Source: WHSW01 sp963851045
GTDB lineage: Bacteria > Actinomycetota > Thermoleophilia > Solirubrobacterales > 70-9
NCBI GenBank assembly: GCA_963851045.1
Contig: CAWKNC010000002.1
Location: forward strand, 992,001-1,056,000
Direction of reading: 5' to 3'
DNA: 64,000 nucleotides
Every line of letters begins with the position of its first letter. Position 1 is the first letter of the stretch. Positions 29,506 through 38,301 of this stretch are shown piece by piece. A program made the position numbers and the translations under genes. Under the pieces are notes generated by a model. That model did not search any database. It had not been told where the DNA came from and saw only the letters and a program-made list of their open reading frames with translations.

Positions 29506-30564
29506 CTATCCGGCCCCGCCGCCGCGCTGGCGCGGCTTGTTCGGCTTGTTCGGCTTGTTCGGCTTGTCCTGGCCGACGTCCCGGGGCGGCGCCTCGTTTG
29601 AGTCGTCGCTGGCGTCGGCGGCGAACTCGATGATGAGCCGAGCGGTCTCCTCTGGCTTTTCGACATTGGGCGAATGACCCGCGCCCTCGACCTCCGCCGT
29701 GCGTGCTCCCGGGACCGCGGCGTAGGCGCTGACGGCCGGCCCCACGTCATAGATCTGGTCCTCGGTGCCGAAGATCGCCATCAGCGGTACGGCCGCCGCG
29801 CGCATCCGCCCGTCGAGCGCGATTGCGTCGGTGAAGTCACCCTCGGCGTCGAGCGACTCCGTGTAGGACGTGAACGTCATCGCCCTGTTGTCGTCCACCA
29901 CCTGATCCGGATTCGCGAAGCCGGAGTCGATGTCGAAATCGGGGGCGAACGCCTGCTTGTAGCCGTCCTTGATCAGCGAGCCGACCTTCATGCGCCAGAG
30001 GGCCTCGCCGATCACAGGCGTCGCGGTCAGCTGCGCCAGAAAGTTGAGGTCTCCGTAGCTCGAATCGGGCGCCTGATTGATGATCACGACGCGGTCGACG
30101 AGCTCGCTTGCCTGCTCGGCGAGCGCAACGGCGACCGTTCCGCCGAGCGAATGCCCAACGACGACCGCGCCCTGCACGTTGAGGCGATCGAGGGCGCCCG
30201 CGACCAGACCGGCCTGATCGGTGATCGCGTAGCCGCTCTTTGGCTTTGCCGAACCGCCATGGCCGAGCAGATCGATGCGAATGACGCGGTGGCGCTCCGA
30301 CAGCGTGGGCAGCATTGCGTCCCACCAGTGCAGCGAGCAGCCGAAGCAGTGGACGAGCACGATCGGGGCGCGCGCCGCACCAGCTCCGTCGGGCTCGCCC
30401 GAATCGGTTACCTGGACGTCGCCGCCGGGGAGGCTGACGATCTGGCCGCCGTCGATCGTCACCTCGGCGTTCTTGGTCTGATCGCCGACGATTGGCACGT
30501 TGATCGCGAGCAGAGCCACGATCGCGACGACGATCGCGATCAGAATCTTGGGACCGCGCCTCAT
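29506..30564 (-). CDS. Membrane-anchored or secreted alpha/beta hydrolase
   Basis: This 352-residue alpha/beta hydrolase begins with an N-terminal hydrophobic segment (ILIAIVVAIVALLAINVPIV) that is either a signal anchor or an uncleaved signal peptide. The catalytic serine is in GHSLGG, the oxyanion region is VHCFGCSLHWW, the acid is in FGTEDQIYD and the histidine in GAGHSPNVEKP. The tail is a low-complexity KPN repeat followed by RQRGGGAG. The ATG overlaps the stop of the upstream HD-domain gene. The substrate is unknown. Confidence 0.88.
   Translation of the reverse strand: MRRGPKILIAIVVAIVALLAINVPIVGDQTKNAEVTIDGGQIVSLPGGDVQVTDSGEPDGAGAARAPIVLVHCFGCSLHWWDAMLPTLSERHRVIRIDLLGHGGSAKPKSGYAITDQAGLVAGALDRLNVQGAVVVGHSLGGTVAVALAEQASELVDRVVIINQAPDSSYGDLNFLAQLTATPVIGEALWRMKVGSLIKDGYKQAFAPDFDIDSGFANPDQVVDDNRAMTFTSYTESLDAEGDFTDAIALDGRMRAAAVPLMAIFGTEDQIYDVGPAVSAYAAVPGARTAEVEGAGHSPNVEKPEETARLIIEFAADASDDSNEAPPRDVGQDKPNKPNKPNKPRQRGGGAG
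29533..29568. repeat. Four tandem copies of a 9-bp unit in the hydrolase tail
   Basis: CGGCTTGTT is repeated four times (last copy ends in C), encoding consecutive KPN triplets on the minus strand. It is a likely site of repeat-number variation between strains. Confidence 0.85.
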
Positions 30565-31145
30565 CCTTCGCGCGGCCCCAGGCCGAGCTCGTCGGAGCGC
30601 TCACTCATCGCGGCGATGACAAAGGCGACGTGCTCGTCGAAGTCAACGCCAAACTCCTCGGCGCCTTCGCGAACCTCCTCGCGGTTGACCCCGGCGGCGA
30701 ACGACGGCTGCTTGAGCTTCTTTTTCACCGACTTCGGAGCCATGCCCTCGATTCCGGTGGGCCGGACGTAGGCGCAGGCCGAGATGAAGCCCGAGAGCTC
30801 GTCGACGGCGAACAACGCCTTCGCCATGTCGGTCTCCCGCGCAACGTTGAGGAACGTGGCGTGGCCAGCGACAGCGTCGATCAACTCCTGCGGCCAGCCG
30901 AGCTCGGCGAACAGCCGCAGCGCCGTACGCGGGTGGCCGTTCTCGGTGTCGTCGAGGTCGGGGAAGCGCTCGTAATCGAGATCGTGGACGAGACCCGTGA
31001 TCCCCCAAAGCTCCTCGTCGGCGCCGCGGTCGCGGGCGTAGGCGCGCATCGCGGCCTCGACCCCCAGCATGTGCTTGCGAAGCGACTCGGATTCGACCCA
31101 CTCGCAGAGCAGGTCCCAGGCCTCTTCTCGCGTCGGTTCTGCCAT
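30561..31145 (-). CDS. HD-domain protein (putative phosphohydrolase)
   Basis: This 194-residue protein carries the HD motif in GLVHDLDYERFPD, with upstream histidine in LRKHMLGVEAAMRAYA and downstream H in AVAGHATF. These are typical metal ligands of HD phosphohydrolases. ATG at 31145 starts the protein at MAEPTREEAWDLL; the longer open frame runs antisense through murA and is not real. It overlaps the hydrolase gene by ATGA and is divergent from murA with a 25-bp gap. Substrate unknown. Confidence 0.87.
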   Translation of the reverse strand: MAEPTREEAWDLLCEWVESESLRKHMLGVEAAMRAYARDRGADEELWGITGLVHDLDYERFPDLDDTENGHPRTALRLFAELGWPQELIDAVAGHATFLNVARETDMAKALFAVDELSGFISACAYVRPTGIEGMAPKSVKKKLKQPSFAAGVNREEVREGAEEFGVDFDEHVAFVIAAMSERSDELGLGPREG

Positions 31146-31156
31146 CCACCCATTGT

Positions 31157-31162
31157 TACCCT
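31157..31162 (+). promoter_or_regulatory. Putative leaderless -10 of murA (TACCCT)
   Basis: TACCCT ends 8 nt before the murA ATG at 31171, in the 25-bp gap shared with the divergent HD gene. Confidence 0.35.
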
Positions 31163-31170
31163 CCGCGCCG

Positions 31171-32469
31171 ATGGAGAAGTTCCTGATCACGGGTGGAGTG
31201 CCGCTTTCGGGCGAGATCGTCGCTGCGGGCAACAAGAACGCGGCACTTCCGATCATCGCCGCATGCCTGCTCACCGACGAGGAGGTTCTGCTCACGAACG
31301 TGCCGCGAATCCGCGACACCGAGGCCCAGGTCGCCGCGCTCGAGACGCTCGGCGTCAAGGCGGAGTGGGGCGAGGCCGGGCTGCGTCTGCAGGCGGACGC
31401 CGTCACCAGCACCTCGCCGGACGAGGGCCTCTCCGCGAAGATCCGAGCATCGTTTCTGCTGGCCGGGCCGCTGCTCGCGCGTTTTGGCGAGGCGCAGATG
31501 CCACCGCCGGGCGGCGACTTCATTGGCCGGCGACGCCTCGATCCGCACCTGGATGCCTTCAAGGACCTCGGCGCCCGCGTCGAGGGCGACCGCACGATTC
31601 GGATCACGGCGCCCGAAGGTGGCCTGCAGCCGTGCGGGATCTTCATGGACGAGCCGTCCGTGATGGGAACCGAGAACGCTCTGATGGCAGCGGCGTTGAC
31701 CCCGGGCCCGACGACGATCTCCAACGCGGCATGCGAGCCGCACGTGCAGGACCTTGCCGAGCTGCTGGTGAAGATGGGCGCGCAGGTCGACGGGATCGGC
31801 TCGAACGTGATGACCGTTCACGGCCGCGACAAGCTCGGCGGCGCCGAGCACGCGATCTGCCCCGACCACATCGAGGTTGCGAGCTTCATGGCACTTGCTG
31901 CGGCGACCGGCGGCGAGCTGCGCATTCGCAACGCCGAGCCGGACGATCTGATCACGATCCGCCGCGCGTTTCGCCGCCTTGGCCTGCAGACGATGATCGA
32001 CGGCAAGGACGTGCTGGTACCGCCAGAGCAGAAGCTGGAGATCCGCGACGACCTCGGCGACGCGATCCCGAAGATCGACGATGGCCCCTGGCCCGCCTTT
32101 CCGGCCGACCTCACGTCGATCGCGCTCGCCCTGGCAACGCAGGCGAGGGGCACGATCCTGATCTTCGAGAAGATGTTCGAGAACCGCATGTTCTTTGTCG
32201 ACAAACTCGTGGCAATGGGCGCTCGGATCACGCTCTGCGATCCCCACAGGGCGATCGTCAGCGGTCCGAGCCAGCTTCACGGAGAGCGCCTTTCCAGCCC
32301 CGACATTCGCGCCGGCATGGCGATGCTCATCGCCGCCCTGGCCGCGAACGGGCGTTCCGAGATCCACAACATCCGTGAGATCGATCGCGGGTACGAGCAC
32401 ATCGACGACCGCCTGCGCGAGCTGGGCGCGCGCATCGAGCGCGTGGCGGTCGATGCCGTTACCGCCTGA
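31171..32469 (+). CDS. murA: UDP-N-acetylglucosamine 1-carboxyvinyltransferase
   Basis: MurA transfers enolpyruvate from PEP to UDP-GlcNAc, the first committed step of peptidoglycan synthesis. The 432-residue protein has the PEP-site lysine in GNKNAAL and the C-terminal REIDRGYEHID arginine loop. The active-site loop reads PPPGGDFIG, with Asp116 where most bacteria have the fosfomycin-reactive cysteine (E. coli C115). This is the natural Cys-to-Asp form known from Mycobacterium and Chlamydia. ATG at 31171 matches the family start MEKFLITGG; the longer frame upstream overlaps the HD gene. Confidence 0.96.
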   Translation: MEKFLITGGVPLSGEIVAAGNKNAALPIIAACLLTDEEVLLTNVPRIRDTEAQVAALETLGVKAEWGEAGLRLQADAVTSTSPDEGLSAKIRASFLLAGPLLARFGEAQMPPPGGDFIGRRRLDPHLDAFKDLGARVEGDRTIRITAPEGGLQPCGIFMDEPSVMGTENALMAAALTPGPTTISNAACEPHVQDLAELLVKMGAQVDGIGSNVMTVHGRDKLGGAEHAICPDHIEVASFMALAAATGGELRIRNAEPDDLITIRRAFRRLGLQTMIDGKDVLVPPEQKLEIRDDLGDAIPKIDDGPWPAFPADLTSIALALATQARGTILIFEKMFENRMFFVDKLVAMGARITLCDPHRAIVSGPSQLHGERLSSPDIRAGMAMLIAALAANGRSEIHNIREIDRGYEHIDDRLRELGARIERVAVDAVTA

Positions 32470-32610
32470 GACCACTCCCGCGAGATGCTCCGCGCCGCGT
32501 CCGCTCTCGCGGGGTCGCGCTCTGTTGAGGGAAGGCCGGTCGTCGCCCTGTAAACCGCGACTTCGTCGCTACCGCCTACGCTCCGGCGTTGGTCCAACCG
32601 TCATTGCTTG

Positions 32611-33591
32611 ATGACCCATCCGATTCCCCCAGGTACCAGGGACATTCTTCCCGACGAGATGCGCGAGCTGCGCAGGCTCAGCCTGGCGCTGATCGACACC
32701 TTCGAGCGGTTTGGCTATGGCGAGGTCGCGACGCCGACGATCGAGTACGACGAGGTCCTCGCTCGCGGCGAGTCCGAGCGGGGAGCGCCTGTCGCCTACC
32801 GGTTCTTCGACGAGTCGGGCGAGCTGCTGGCGATGCGCTCGGACATGACGATTCCAATCGCGCGCCTGGTCGCCAACCGCTACGCGACTGCGGAGCCGCC
32901 GTTTCGCCTCTGCTATCTCGCCAGCGCCTACAGGGCTGTGCGCCCGCAGCGTGGACAGATGCGGGAGTTCACCCAGGTCGGGGTCGAGCTTGTCGGGGTC
33001 CCTGCGCCGGAGGGGACGGTCGAGGTCGTCGAGGTCCTTGCGGCCGCTCTTGACGCGGCGGGTCTCGGTCGCGCGGTGATCGGGCTGGGCGACGCGACGC
33101 TATATCGCCAGCTGCTGATCGAGCTCGAGGTCCCCCCAGATGGCGGTGAACGCATCCTCGACTGTCTCGCGCGCCATGACCACGTCGGGCTCGAGTCCGA
33201 GGTCGCGGCGCTCGAACTCGGTGCCCGCGAACGCGAGGCGCTCAACCGCATACCGATGTTGCGGGGCGGGGCGGAGGTGCTCGACGAGGCGCGCGGGTTG
33301 CTGGGCGACATCACCGAGAGCGCGACCGCGCGACTGGCCGATACGTACGCGGCCCTGCGCGAGCGCGGCGTCGCGGATCGCGTGCGGCTGGACCTCGGCC
33401 TGATGCGCGACCTCGGTTACTACACAGGCGCGATCCTCGAGGTCTACGACCCGGCACTGGGCCACATCCTCGGCGGCGGTGGCCGCTACGACGAGCTCAT
33501 GGGTCGGTTCGGCAGGCCACTTCCGGCTGCGGGCTTCTCGCTCTATCTCGAGCGACTGCACGTCGCCCAGGCCGAAGAAGGCGTGGCATGA
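32611..33591 (+). CDS. hisZ: ATP phosphoribosyltransferase regulatory subunit
   Basis: HisZ is a catalytically inactive class II histidyl-tRNA synthetase relative that forms the allosteric complex with short-form HisG. The 326-residue protein shows PPGTRDILPDEMRELRRL, the RSDMTIPIARLVANR motif and GGGRYDELMGRFG, but lacks the C-terminal anticodon-binding domain of true HisRS. It overlaps hisG by ATGA, which confirms the role. ATG at 32611 is preferred over TTG at 32608. It is the first gene of the his operon; the 141-bp upstream gap shows no clear promoter. Confidence 0.92.
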   Translation: MTHPIPPGTRDILPDEMRELRRLSLALIDTFERFGYGEVATPTIEYDEVLARGESERGAPVAYRFFDESGELLAMRSDMTIPIARLVANRYATAEPPFRLCYLASAYRAVRPQRGQMREFTQVGVELVGVPAPEGTVEVVEVLAAALDAAGLGRAVIGLGDATLYRQLLIELEVPPDGGERILDCLARHDHVGLESEVAALELGAREREALNRIPMLRGGAEVLDEARGLLGDITESATARLADTYAALRERGVADRVRLDLGLMRDLGYYTGAILEVYDPALGHILGGGGRYDELMGRFGRPLPAAGFSLYLERLHVAQAEEGVA

Positions 33592-34262
33592 GTGGGCTCG
33601 CGCGCTCCGTGCGCACAGGCGACGACGGCACCCTGCGGCTTGCGACTCCCCGTGGAGCCCTGCTCGAGGGGACGCTTGACCTGCTCGATGCGATCGGGCT
33701 TGATACGTCGGCGCCGCGCGGTGATTCGCGGGCTCTCACGTTCGATCTCGGCGAGTTGCGCCTGGTGACGATGCGACCCTCGGACGTGCCGACCTACGTG
33801 GAGGCCGGCGCCGCGGAGATCGGGATCACCGGTAAGGATGTCCTCGCCGAGCAGGCCGACCGAGCGGTCTACGAGCTGCTCGACCTCGCCTACGGGAGGT
33901 GCCGCATGGTGCTCGCCGCGCGCCGCGGCGACACCAGCCTCGAGGAGGCCGAGCGCCGGCTGGGTGCGATGCGAATCGCCACGAAGTATCCGCGGATCGC
34001 GGAGCGCCATTTCGAGTCGACCGGGCGCCAGGCGGAGGTGATCGAAGTGAAGGGATCGGTGGAGCTCGCGCCGCTGGTGGGCCTGGCCGATGGGATCGTC
34101 GACCTGGTCGACAGCGGCCGGACCCTGGCCGAGAATGATCTCGAGGTTCGCGAGGAGATCTCGATATGCACGGCTCGGCTGGTCGCCAACCGGGTCGCCC
34201 ACAAGCTGCGAGCGGCAGAGATCGATGCTCTGGCCGCGCGCCTGCGAGAGGCGTCGGCGTGA
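33588..34262 (+). CDS. hisG: ATP phosphoribosyltransferase, short (HisZ-dependent) form
   Basis: The first committed step of histidine synthesis joins ATP and PRPP. The 224-residue length lacks the C-terminal ACT-like regulatory domain of long HisG, which fits the presence of hisZ. Family marks include LRLVTMRPSDVPTYVEAGAA, IGITGKDVL and the PRPP-binding region ADGIVDLVDSGRTL. It overlaps both neighbours (ATGA with hisZ, GTGA with hisD). Confidence 0.95.
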   Translation: MSGLARSVRTGDDGTLRLATPRGALLEGTLDLLDAIGLDTSAPRGDSRALTFDLGELRLVTMRPSDVPTYVEAGAAEIGITGKDVLAEQADRAVYELLDLAYGRCRMVLAARRGDTSLEEAERRLGAMRIATKYPRIAERHFESTGRQAEVIEVKGSVELAPLVGLADGIVDLVDSGRTLAENDLEVREEISICTARLVANRVAHKLRAAEIDALAARLREASA

Positions 34263-35551
34263 GGATCGAGCGGGTCGAATACGACGGGTCCGATCCCGCT
34301 GCGACGGCAGCGGCGATCCGCGAGCGCGGTCCGCAGCCAGGCGACGCCGCCAAGGCGGTTCGCGAGCTCCTCGAGCGCGTGCGCAATGGGGGCGACACCG
34401 TCGTCCGCGAGCTGTCGAAGGCCTTCGGCGACGTCCTGCCCGACGAGCTGCGAGTCGATCCGGAGGAGATCAGAACGGCGCCGTCGCGCCTCGACGCGCC
34501 GCTTCGCGAGGCGCTTGCGATCGCGGCCGCGAACATCAGCAGCGTCGCCAGCGCCGAGCTGATGCGACTGACGACCGCGACCTCGTTCGAACTCGAGGAG
34601 GGACAGCGGATCGAGATCAAGGCCAACCCTGTGAACGCCGCCGGCGTCTACGCACCGGGTGGTCGAGCGTCCTATCCATCCTCGGTCCTGATGAGCGCCC
34701 TCCCGGCGCGGATCGCCGGCGTGCCGCGGATCGCCGTGGTCTCGCCGCCCAATGACTCGGGCCAAGCCGACCCGGTGGTGCTGGCCGCTTGCGCGGCGGC
34801 AGCCGTCGATGAGGTCTACGTGCTCGGTGGCCCACAGGCGATTGCCGCTTTGGCGTACGGCACCGAGACGATCCCGCCGGTCGATGTGATCGCGGGCCCC
34901 GGCAACCGCTTCGTCACGGAGGCCAAACGCCAGGTGACCGGAGTGGTTGGCATCGACGGTTTGGCGGGACCGAGCGAGCTGGTGGTGGTCGCCGACTCGA
35001 CCTCGAACGTCGAGTGGCTTGCGCTCGATATCTGTGCCCAGGCCGAGCACGGCGCGGACAGCCCTCTGGTCGCTATCGCGACCGACCGCGGCCTGCTCGG
35101 GCGACTGGCCGCCCGAGTCGCCGAGCTCGCGGCGGCGCGTCCGAGCGTCGCCGACGCTGGCCTTACGGTTGTCTTCGCGCCGGGGATTCTCGCCGCGCTG
35201 CGACTCGCCGATGCATATGCGCCCGAGCACCTCGAGCTCGCGTTCGCGGGTGCAGATGAGGCAGCGGCTCGCGACCGCGTCGCCGGGTGCGTCTTCGTCG
35301 GAGCGGGAGGAGCGACCGCCTTCGGCGATTACGCCGCCGGCTCCAACCACGTGCTGCCGACAGGCGGAGCAGCTCGGTTCGGCGGACCACTCGGGCCGGG
35401 CGCGTTCATGCGGCGGACCTCGATCGTTGCCATCGATGGCGCCGCGGCCTCACAATTGGCTCCGCAGGTGGCGGCGCTGGCCGATGCCGAGGGCCTTCCG
35501 GTCCACGGCGAGTCGGCCCTCGCCCGCGCCGAGGACGATCCGGAGAACTGA
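34259..35551 (+). CDS. hisD: Histidinol dehydrogenase
   Basis: HisD oxidises histidinol to histidine in two NAD-dependent steps. The 430-residue protein has VYAPGGRASYPSSVLM, GPGNRFVTEAKRQV, DGLAGPSELVVVAD, the zinc-ligand region LAAQ-like AQAEHGADSPLVAI and APEHLELAFA. Start is GTG at 34259, overlapping the hisG stop; the open frame extends upstream inside hisG but without homology. Confidence 0.96.
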   Translation: MRIERVEYDGSDPAATAAAIRERGPQPGDAAKAVRELLERVRNGGDTVVRELSKAFGDVLPDELRVDPEEIRTAPSRLDAPLREALAIAAANISSVASAELMRLTTATSFELEEGQRIEIKANPVNAAGVYAPGGRASYPSSVLMSALPARIAGVPRIAVVSPPNDSGQADPVVLAACAAAAVDEVYVLGGPQAIAALAYGTETIPPVDVIAGPGNRFVTEAKRQVTGVVGIDGLAGPSELVVVADSTSNVEWLALDICAQAEHGADSPLVAIATDRGLLGRLAARVAELAAARPSVADAGLTVVFAPGILAALRLADAYAPEHLELAFAGADEAAARDRVAGCVFVGAGGATAFGDYAAGSNHVLPTGGAARFGGPLGPGAFMRRTSIVAIDGAAASQLAPQVAALADAEGLPVHGESALARAEDDPEN

Positions 35552-35552
35552 G

Positions 35553-36140
35553 ATGGCAAGAAACGCAAAAATCGAACGCGAGACGGGTGAGACGAAGATC
35601 AGCCTCGAGCTCGGGCTCGACGGCGGTGACGTAGCCGTCTCGACCGGCGTTGGCTTTTTCGATCACATGCTCGAACTGCTCGGCCGCCATGGCCGCTTGG
35701 CTCTCAAGGTCAGGGCCGAGGGCGACCTCGAGACGGGGGCCCACCACACGGTCGAGGACGTGGGCATCGCCTTTGGGCAGGCGCTCGACGTAGCTCTTGG
35801 CGACCGCAGTGGAATTCGCCGGTACGCCTACATCGGTGTACCGATGGACGAATCGCTGGCGACCTGTGCGATAGACGTCTCGGGGCGGCCCTTCTGCCGG
35901 TTCGACGCGGATCTACCGGGGGAGGCGATTGCGGGGTTCGATGCCGAGCTGGCCGAGGAGTTCTTTCGCGCGGTCGCATCGAACGCGAAGATCACGCTGC
36001 ATCTCGCGGTTCCGTACGGCTCCAACCTTCACCACAAGATCGAGGCGTGCTTCAAGGCCTTCGCCCGAGCGTTGCGCGATGCGATCGCGATCGACCCCGA
36101 CGAGGACGGCGTGCCCTCGACCAAGGGAAGGCTGACGTGA
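35553..36140 (+). CDS. hisB: Imidazoleglycerol-phosphate dehydratase
   Basis: The enzyme dehydrates imidazole-glycerol phosphate. The 195-residue length is the monofunctional form without the phosphatase domain. Metal-binding motifs GFFDHMLELLGRHG, GAHHTVEDVGIAFGQAL and YGSNLHHKIEACFKAFARAL are present. The ATG lies 1 bp after the hisD stop; the end overlaps hisH by GTGA. Confidence 0.96.
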   Translation: MARNAKIERETGETKISLELGLDGGDVAVSTGVGFFDHMLELLGRHGRLALKVRAEGDLETGAHHTVEDVGIAFGQALDVALGDRSGIRRYAYIGVPMDESLATCAIDVSGRPFCRFDADLPGEAIAGFDAELAEEFFRAVASNAKITLHLAVPYGSNLHHKIEACFKAFARALRDAIAIDPDEDGVPSTKGRLT

Positions 36141-36757
36141 TCGCTGTCCTTGACTACGGGATGGGGAACCTGCGCTCGGTCGAGAAGGCGCTCGAGCATG
36201 TCGGTGCCGACGTCGTTCGCACCTCCGATCCCGACGTTGGCGCTGATGCGGATGGTCTGGTTCTGCCAGGCGTGGGCGCCTTCGCTCGTGCGATGGAACG
36301 GATCCGCGAGCTCGAGCTCGACCGTCTCGTTGCCGACAAGGCGGCTGCGGGCACCCCCGTGCTCGGCGTCTGTCTCGGGTATCAACTTCTGTTCGAATCG
36401 TCGAGCGAGCTCGGCGGGGCGGAGGGCCTCGGGTTGATCGAGGGGACGGTCGACGGGCTGCGCGCGGACGAGCTCAAGGTGCCGCACATCGGCTGGGAGC
36501 CCGTCGAGTGGACTCGCGAATCGGAGCTCACGGCGGGCCTGGAGGCGACCACGCCGTTTTACTTCGTCCACAGCTTCACGCCGCGCCCGGCGCATGATGA
36601 GGACGTGCTCGGCTACGCCGTTCACGGCGAGCGCTTTGCGTGCGCGATCGCGCGCCCGCCGCTGTACGGCGTTCAGTTTCATCCGGAGAAGTCGAGTGGC
36701 GCCGGCCTGCGGTTGCTCGCCAACTTCGCGGCGATCTGCGCGCCAGTACCGGCATAG
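36137..36757 (+). CDS. hisH: Imidazole glycerol phosphate synthase, glutaminase subunit
   Basis: HisH supplies ammonia from glutamine to HisF. The 206-residue class I glutamine amidotransferase has the nucleophile cysteine in LGVCLGYQLLF and the His-Glu pair in GVQFHPEKSSGAG. Start GTG at 36137 gives VIAVLDYGMGNLRSVEKAL, the standard N-terminus. Its partner hisF is 2.3 kb downstream rather than adjacent. Confidence 0.95.
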   Translation: MIAVLDYGMGNLRSVEKALEHVGADVVRTSDPDVGADADGLVLPGVGAFARAMERIRELELDRLVADKAAAGTPVLGVCLGYQLLFESSSELGGAEGLGLIEGTVDGLRADELKVPHIGWEPVEWTRESELTAGLEATTPFYFVHSFTPRPAHDEDVLGYAVHGERFACAIARPPLYGVQFHPEKSSGAGLRLLANFAAICAPVPA

Positions 36758-36765
36758 TCCCTGCC

Positions 36766-37506
36766 GTGATCCTCTATCCGGCGATCGATATACGTGACGG
36801 TCGGGCCGTGCGCCTCGTGCAGGGCGACTACGACCGCGAGACTCAATTCGACGCCGATCCGCTCGACGCCGCGCTGCGCTGGGTCGAGCAGGGAGCCCGG
36901 GCGCTACACGTCGTCGATCTCGACGGTGCCCGTGCCGGCGCCCCGGTGAACATCGAACACGTCGAGCGGATCTGCGACGCGGTCGATGTGCCGGTCCAGG
37001 CGGGCGGCGGTCTGCGCCAGGCGGGCGACGTTGAATCGGTGCTCGGCGCGGGCGCACACCGGGCGATCCTGGGGTCGGCTGCCGTCTCAGACCCGGCGTT
37101 GGTCGAGGCGCTGGTCATCGATCATGGGGAGCGAGTTGTCGTCTCCGCCGACGCGCGCGGCGGAGCGGTTGCCGTCGAGGGCTGGGAACGCTCGACCGAG
37201 ACCACGTCCGCAGGTTTGATCGCCGAGCTCGCCACCCGGGGCGTGCGGACCTTCGTCTTCACCCCGGTCGAGGTCGACGGCACGCTCGAAGGGCCTGGCG
37301 TGGAAGGTCTCCGTGCCGCTGCCGGGGCAGCGGAAGAGGGCGGCGCCGAACTGATCTATTCGGGTGGGATCGGAACGATCGAGCACCTGGCGGATCTCGC
37401 GGCGCTTGAGCTTGCGGCGCTCAGCGGCATTATCGTCGGTCGTGCGCTCTACGAGGAGCGCTTCACCGTCGCCGAGGGACAGGACGCGATTTCCCCATGG
37501 ACCTGA
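36766..37506 (+). CDS. hisA: ProFAR isomerase (HisA)
   Basis: This TIM-barrel enzyme isomerises ProFAR to PRFAR; in actinobacteria lacking trpF the same protein (PriA) can also act on PRA. The 246-residue protein shows YPAIDIRDGRAVRLVQGDY, the catalytic aspartates in AIDI and VVSADARGG, and the phosphate loops GGGLR and GGIGT. GTG at 36766 is the start. Whether it has the dual PriA activity cannot be decided here. Confidence 0.93.
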   Translation: MILYPAIDIRDGRAVRLVQGDYDRETQFDADPLDAALRWVEQGARALHVVDLDGARAGAPVNIEHVERICDAVDVPVQAGGGLRQAGDVESVLGAGAHRAILGSAAVSDPALVEALVIDHGERVVVSADARGGAVAVEGWERSTETTSAGLIAELATRGVRTFVFTPVEVDGTLEGPGVEGLRAAAGAAEEGGAELIYSGGIGTIEHLADLAALELAALSGIIVGRALYEERFTVAEGQDAISPWT

Positions 37507-37754
37507 AACACGATCAGACCTATGACGCCTCCGGCGACGATCACGAAGACGTGATCGGAGCCCTTCACCTCTTCGCCAGTCAGGACGGCGCGAGTGGTTC
37601 ATGGGAGGTATCCCTCGGCATTGACGGGGACGAGATCAAGGGCAAGCTCGTCGCGGTTCGCGACGGCGTGGTGATCCTCGCGGTCGGCGGCGATCCGCAT
37701 GAGGAGTTCCGTTACGGCGACATCGAGTCCGTGCGCGTCTCAGCAGGAAGCTAG
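37497..37754 (+). CDS. Small acidic protein translationally coupled to hisA, function unknown
   Basis: This 85-residue protein begins MDLKHDQTYDASGDDHEDVI and overlaps the hisA end by 10 bp. It is acidic with alternating hydrophobic strands (KLVAVRDGVVILAVGG) and the ending FRYGDIESVRVSAGS, which resembles a small beta-barrel (Sm- or SH3-like). I do not recognise a family. The overlap suggests it is real and co-expressed with the his genes. Confidence 0.65.
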   Translation: MDLKHDQTYDASGDDHEDVIGALHLFASQDGASGSWEVSLGIDGDEIKGKLVAVRDGVVILAVGGDPHEEFRYGDIESVRVSAGS

Positions 37755-37843
37755 CCGGCAGCAGCTAGAAGGCACGCGCTCGGCAGGCGGCGGCGCTCTC
37801 GGCTTGCGTCAGGGCAGGGCTCAGCCACCGTGTGCCTCCGGGT

Positions 37844-37913
37844 GGGCCGCATCGGGGTCGCCAGGCGGAGCGGATGCGGCCCAGTGCTGCGAAGCGGAGC
37901 GGATGCGGCCCAG
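37844..37913. repeat. Short direct and inverted repeats in the his intergenic gap
   Basis: A 20-bp unit beginning GCGGAGCGGATGCGGCC occurs at 37865-37884 and 37894-37913. An inverted copy of its core, GGGCCGCATC, lies at 37844-37853. The whole 37755-37947 gap has no gene. Confidence 0.7.
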
Positions 37914-37947
37914 CGGCGGGGAGCTGGGGGTCTACGGGGCGGGTGAG

Positions 37948-38301
37948 CTACTCCGCGAGGCCGATTCGCCGGTCGAAGCCCGCGGGCGCGTGAACGTTGA
38001 TCATTCGAACCGGCACGTCGCCGTCGTTGCGAAAACCGTGCTCGACGCCCGGTGGGACCAAGACGAAGGTGCCCGGCGGGGCCGCGGACTCCTCGCCGGC
38101 GTGGGTGAAGGTCATCTCGCCCTCGAGGATGTAGAACGCATCGTCCTCAGCCTCGTGGATGTGGGGCTCGAGCTCGCGCCCAACAGCGATCTCGATGATC
38201 GAGAGGTTGAAGCGCTGAGTGTCCACCGTTCGGGCCAAAAACTCGACGTTGCCGACGACGTGGCCCTCGCCCGGCGGGATGACGATCGCGCGGTTGGTCA
38301 A
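37948..38301 (-). CDS. Cupin-domain protein
   Basis: This single-domain cupin has 117 residues. Motif 1 is PHIHEAEDDAFYILEGEMTF, with the metal-binding His-x-His and Glu. Motif 2 is PPGVEHGFRNDGDVPVRMIN with the C-terminal His. It probably binds a divalent metal; the ligand is unknown. The ATG overlaps the stop of the FKBP gene, so the two form a small operon opposing the his genes. Confidence 0.9.
   Translation of the reverse strand: MTNRAIVIPPGEGHVVGNVEFLARTVDTQRFNLSIIEIAVGRELEPHIHEAEDDAFYILEGEMTFTHAGEESAAPPGTFVLVPPGVEHGFRNDGDVPVRMINVHAPAGFDRRIGLAE

Noticed and set aside
37844..37913. 20-bp direct repeats as a CRISPR remnant
   Set aside because: Only two copies with a 9-bp gap.
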